DNA from: Thioalkalivibrio sp.
GTDB lineage: Bacteria > Pseudomonadota > Gammaproteobacteria > Ectothiorhodospirales > Ectothiorhodospiraceae
Length of the DNA: 8,303 bases
Direction of reading: 5' to 3'
Assembly: GCA_018224485.1 (NCBI GenBank)
Contig: JAGTVE010000080.1
Span: 1-8,303, forward strand
Part shown: in pieces, positions 6,505 to 8,303 of the stretch
Layout: each line of letters opens with the position of its first letter
Numbering within the stretch: position 1 is the stretch's first letter
Notes under the pieces: generated by a model
Database searches by the model: none
Seen by the model: the letters and a program-made list of their open reading frames with translations, nothing else
What the model was told of the DNA's origin: nothing
Program-made: the position numbers and the translations under genes

Positions 6505-8303
6505 ATGACTCGACACCTTGTGCGCGGTTTGATGCTGGCCGGGCTGCTGCTGGCCTCCGGCATTGTCTGGGCACAGTCCTATGTGATCGAGGACATCGAG
6601 ATCGAGGGCCTGGAGCGCATCACCGCCGGCACCGCCCTGACCTATCTGCCGGTGCAGGTCGGGGATGTCTTCGAAGATGCCCGCAGCCCCGAGGTCATCC
6701 GCGCCCTGTACCAGACCGGGTTCTTCGCCGATGTCGAACTCGCCCGGCGCGACAACGTGCTGGTGGTGATCGTCGAGGAGCGTCCGGCGATCAACGAGAT
6801 CCGCTTCAGTGGCAACAACGACATTCCCTCCGAGGGCCTGACCGAGGCGCTGGAGGGCGTGGGTCTGCAGCCCGGGCGCGTGTTCAACCGCACTGTGCTC
6901 GACCAGATCGAGAACGAGCTACGCCAGCAGTACCTCGCCCGCGGCCGCTACAACGTTGATATCGATCTCGAGATCGCCGAGTTGCCCCGCAACCGCGTCG
7001 ATGTCGACATTACGATCGCGGAGGGCAAGGTTGCGAAGATCCGCAAGGTCAACGTGGTGGGCAACGATTCCTTCGACAACCGCGAGATCACCCGCAGGTT
7101 TGAATCCGGCGTGCCTTCGTGGTGGGCCTTCCTCAGCCGGCGGGACAATTACTCGCGCGAGAAACTCGCCGGGGATCTGGAGCGGCTCCGGTCGCGCTAT
7201 CTGGATGCCGGATTCCTGAACTTCGAGGTGGATTCGACCCAGGTCACGCTGACCCCGGACCGGCGCGACATCTACCTCACCATCAACGTCGATGAGGGCG
7301 AGCAGTTCCGGATTGGGGACGTGAATCTCGCGGGGGACCTCGTGGTGCCGGCGCAGGAGCTGCAGGAACTGATCGAGGTGGAGTCCGGCGAGATCTTCTC
7401 GCGCAGGCAGGTGGTGGATTCGGCGGAGCGGATCACCCGCCGTCTGGGGGTGGAGGGCTTCGCCTTCGCCAACGTGAACCCGATCCCGGAGGTGGACGAG
7501 CAGGGCCAGCAGGTGGGGCTGACCTTCTTCGTGGACCCGGGGCCGCGCGTCTACGTGCGGCGGATCATCATCACCGGGAATGCGCGGACCCAGGAGACCG
7601 TCTACCGGCGGGAGATGCGACAGATGGAGGGCGCGTGGTTCAACGGCGATCTGGTCGACCGCTCGCGCACCCGCCTTCAGCGCCTGCCCTTCGTCGAGAC
7701 CGTGAACCTCGAGACGCGCCGGGTGCCGGGGACCGAGGACCAGGTGGACCTCGAGGTCACGGTCAGGGAACGGCTGTCCGGCGCCCTCTCGCTGGGCGCG
7801 GGCTTCTCCCAGAGCCAGGGGGTCCTGTTGACCGCTAGCCTGAGTCAGGACAACTTCATGGGGAGCGGGAACCGCGTGACGATCTCGCTCAGCAACAGCC
7901 AGGTCTCGCAGCTGTTCAATGTCAGCGTGCTGAACCCGCATTACTCGATCCACGGCGCGACGCGCGGGTTCTCGGTCTTCTACCAGAAGATCGACGCGGA
8001 GGAGGCGAACATCTCGCGGTTCACCTCGAACCGCTTCGGCGCCGACGTGACCTATGGCATTCCGTTCTCGGAGTTCGACACCCTCAACATCAAGCCGGGC
8101 TACGAGAACATCGAGATCCTGACCGTCGACACCACCCCGGTGGAGATCACCGACTTCCTTGAACTCGAGGGTGACCGCTACGACATCTTCTCGACCGAGA
8201 TCTCCTACACCCACGACACCCGCGACCGGGTGATCTTCGCCTCCTCCGGCCGCCGGCACCGGCTGGGAGCGGACGTCGCATTGCCCGGCAGCGACCTGCA
8301 GTA
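6505..8303 (+). CDS. bamA: Outer-membrane protein assembly factor BamA (3' truncated by window end)
   Basis: BamA (Omp85 family) is the core of the BAM complex, which folds and inserts beta-barrel proteins into the outer membrane. The window holds 599 codons of a protein usually about 760-800 residues long. It begins with a signal peptide (basic n-region with Arg3 and Arg7, hydrophobic 8-21, likely cut after Val-Trp-Ala at 23). Five POTRA domains follow at about 25-93, 94-174, 177-264, 267-343 and 347-421. Family landmarks include LPRNRVDV (160-167), Trp206-Trp207 and KLAGDLERLRSRYLD (220-234) in POTRA3, and REMRQMEGAW (369-378) in POTRA5. The barrel starts near 424 and breaks off after LPGSDLQ, before the VRGF loop would appear. 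The start is uncertain: AAAGGA (6498-6503) is only one base from ATG 6505. TTG 6493 adds four residues and has only a weak AGCGGA (6478-6483); either start keeps the signal peptide. Confidence 0.97.
   Translation, partial: MTRHLVRGLMLAGLLLASGIVWAQSYVIEDIEIEGLERITAGTALTYLPVQVGDVFEDARSPEVIRALYQTGFFADVELARRDNVLVVIVEERPAINEIRFSGNNDIPSEGLTEALEGVGLQPGRVFNRTVLDQIENELRQQYLARGRYNVDIDLEIAELPRNRVDVDITIAEGKVAKIRKVNVVGNDSFDNREITRRFESGVPSWWAFLSRRDNYSREKLAGDLERLRSRYLDAGFLNFEVDSTQVTLTPDRRDIYLTINVDEGEQFRIGDVNLAGDLVVPAQELQELIEVESGEIFSRRQVVDSAERITRRLGVEGFAFANVNPIPEVDEQGQQVGLTFFVDPGPRVYVRRIIITGNARTQETVYRREMRQMEGAWFNGDLVDRSRTRLQRLPFVETVNLETRRVPGTEDQVDLEVTVRERLSGALSLGAGFSQSQGVLLTASLSQDNFMGSGNRVTISLSNSQVSQLFNVSVLNPHYSIHGATRGFSVFYQKIDAEEANISRFTSNRFGADVTYGIPFSEFDTLNIKPGYENIEILTVDTTPVEITDFLELEGDRYDIFSTEISYTHDTRDRVIFASSGRRHRLGADVALPGSDLQ

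Noticed and set aside
4413..6563. Open frame of 716 codons on the - strand across the end of dxr, all of rseP and the start of bamA
   Set aside because: The + strand genes have full-length family matches with catalytic motifs. Long antisense frames are expected in GC-rich coding DNA, where stop codons are rare, and the translation shows no recognisable domain.
2720..6770. Several GCTGGTGG words resembling the E. coli Chi site (near 2722, 3150 and 6764)
   Set aside because: They encode Leu-Val-Val in GC-rich genes, so codon choice explains them; Chi sequence is not known for this organism.
6919..8259. Open frame of 446 codons on the - strand opposite bamA
   Set aside because: It is the shadow of the POTRA and barrel coding region, rich in His/Asp/Leu with no known family pattern.

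Overview
The window is an ordinary, well-kept stretch of a GC-rich bacterial chromosome (about two-thirds G+C, judged by eye). It carries eight genes on the + strand in the order tsf - pyrH - frr - uppS - cdsA - dxr - rseP - bamA. This is the classic gammaproteobacterial cluster that usually starts with rpsB and continues with skp, lpxD, fabZ, lpxA and lpxB. Gene order, a RseP with two PDZ domains, a BamA with five POTRA domains and close similarity to the E. coli proteins recalled from memory all point to a high-GC gammaproteobacterium. A Chromatiales/Ectothiorhodospiraceae-like organism would fit, but no lineage can be named from these data.

Layout. Bases 1-77 hold what is probably the last codons of rpsB, then a GC hairpin and the tsf ribosome binding site. 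The translation and nucleotide block follows: tsf (EF-Ts, 78-947), a 75-base gap with a strong hairpin, pyrH (UMP kinase, 1023-1757) and frr (ribosome recycling factor, 1754-2311). Then comes the envelope block: uppS (2326-3060), cdsA (3053-3892), dxr (3894-5093), rseP (5106-6467) and bamA (6505 to the window end, 3' truncated in the barrel). Junctions from pyrH onward are tight (-4, +14, -8, +1, +12 and +37 bases), so one transcript with translational coupling is likely. No coding gap exceeds 300 bases. No tRNA, rRNA, mobile element, CRISPR array or attachment site was seen.

How the genes work together. EF-Ts and RRF serve elongation and ribosome recycling, and PyrH supplies UDP. Dxr commits carbon to the MEP isoprenoid pathway. 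Its products feed UppS, which makes the C55 carrier lipid for peptidoglycan and O-antigen. CdsA makes CDP-diacylglycerol for phospholipids. RseP is the intramembrane protease of the sigma-E envelope-stress pathway, and BamA inserts the outer-membrane proteins whose misfolding that pathway senses.

I found no undescribed system. What the gene calls do not explain is RNA structure at the gene junctions. Compact inverted repeats sit at or beside six of eight junctions, counting the inferred rpsB/tsf one, and three of them close on a three-base loop at or next to a stop codon. At frr/uppS and uppS/cdsA two mutually exclusive pairings overlap the likely Shine-Dalgarno sequence. In GC-rich DNA short inverted repeats are common, so these are hypotheses that need a shuffled-sequence or comparative test.
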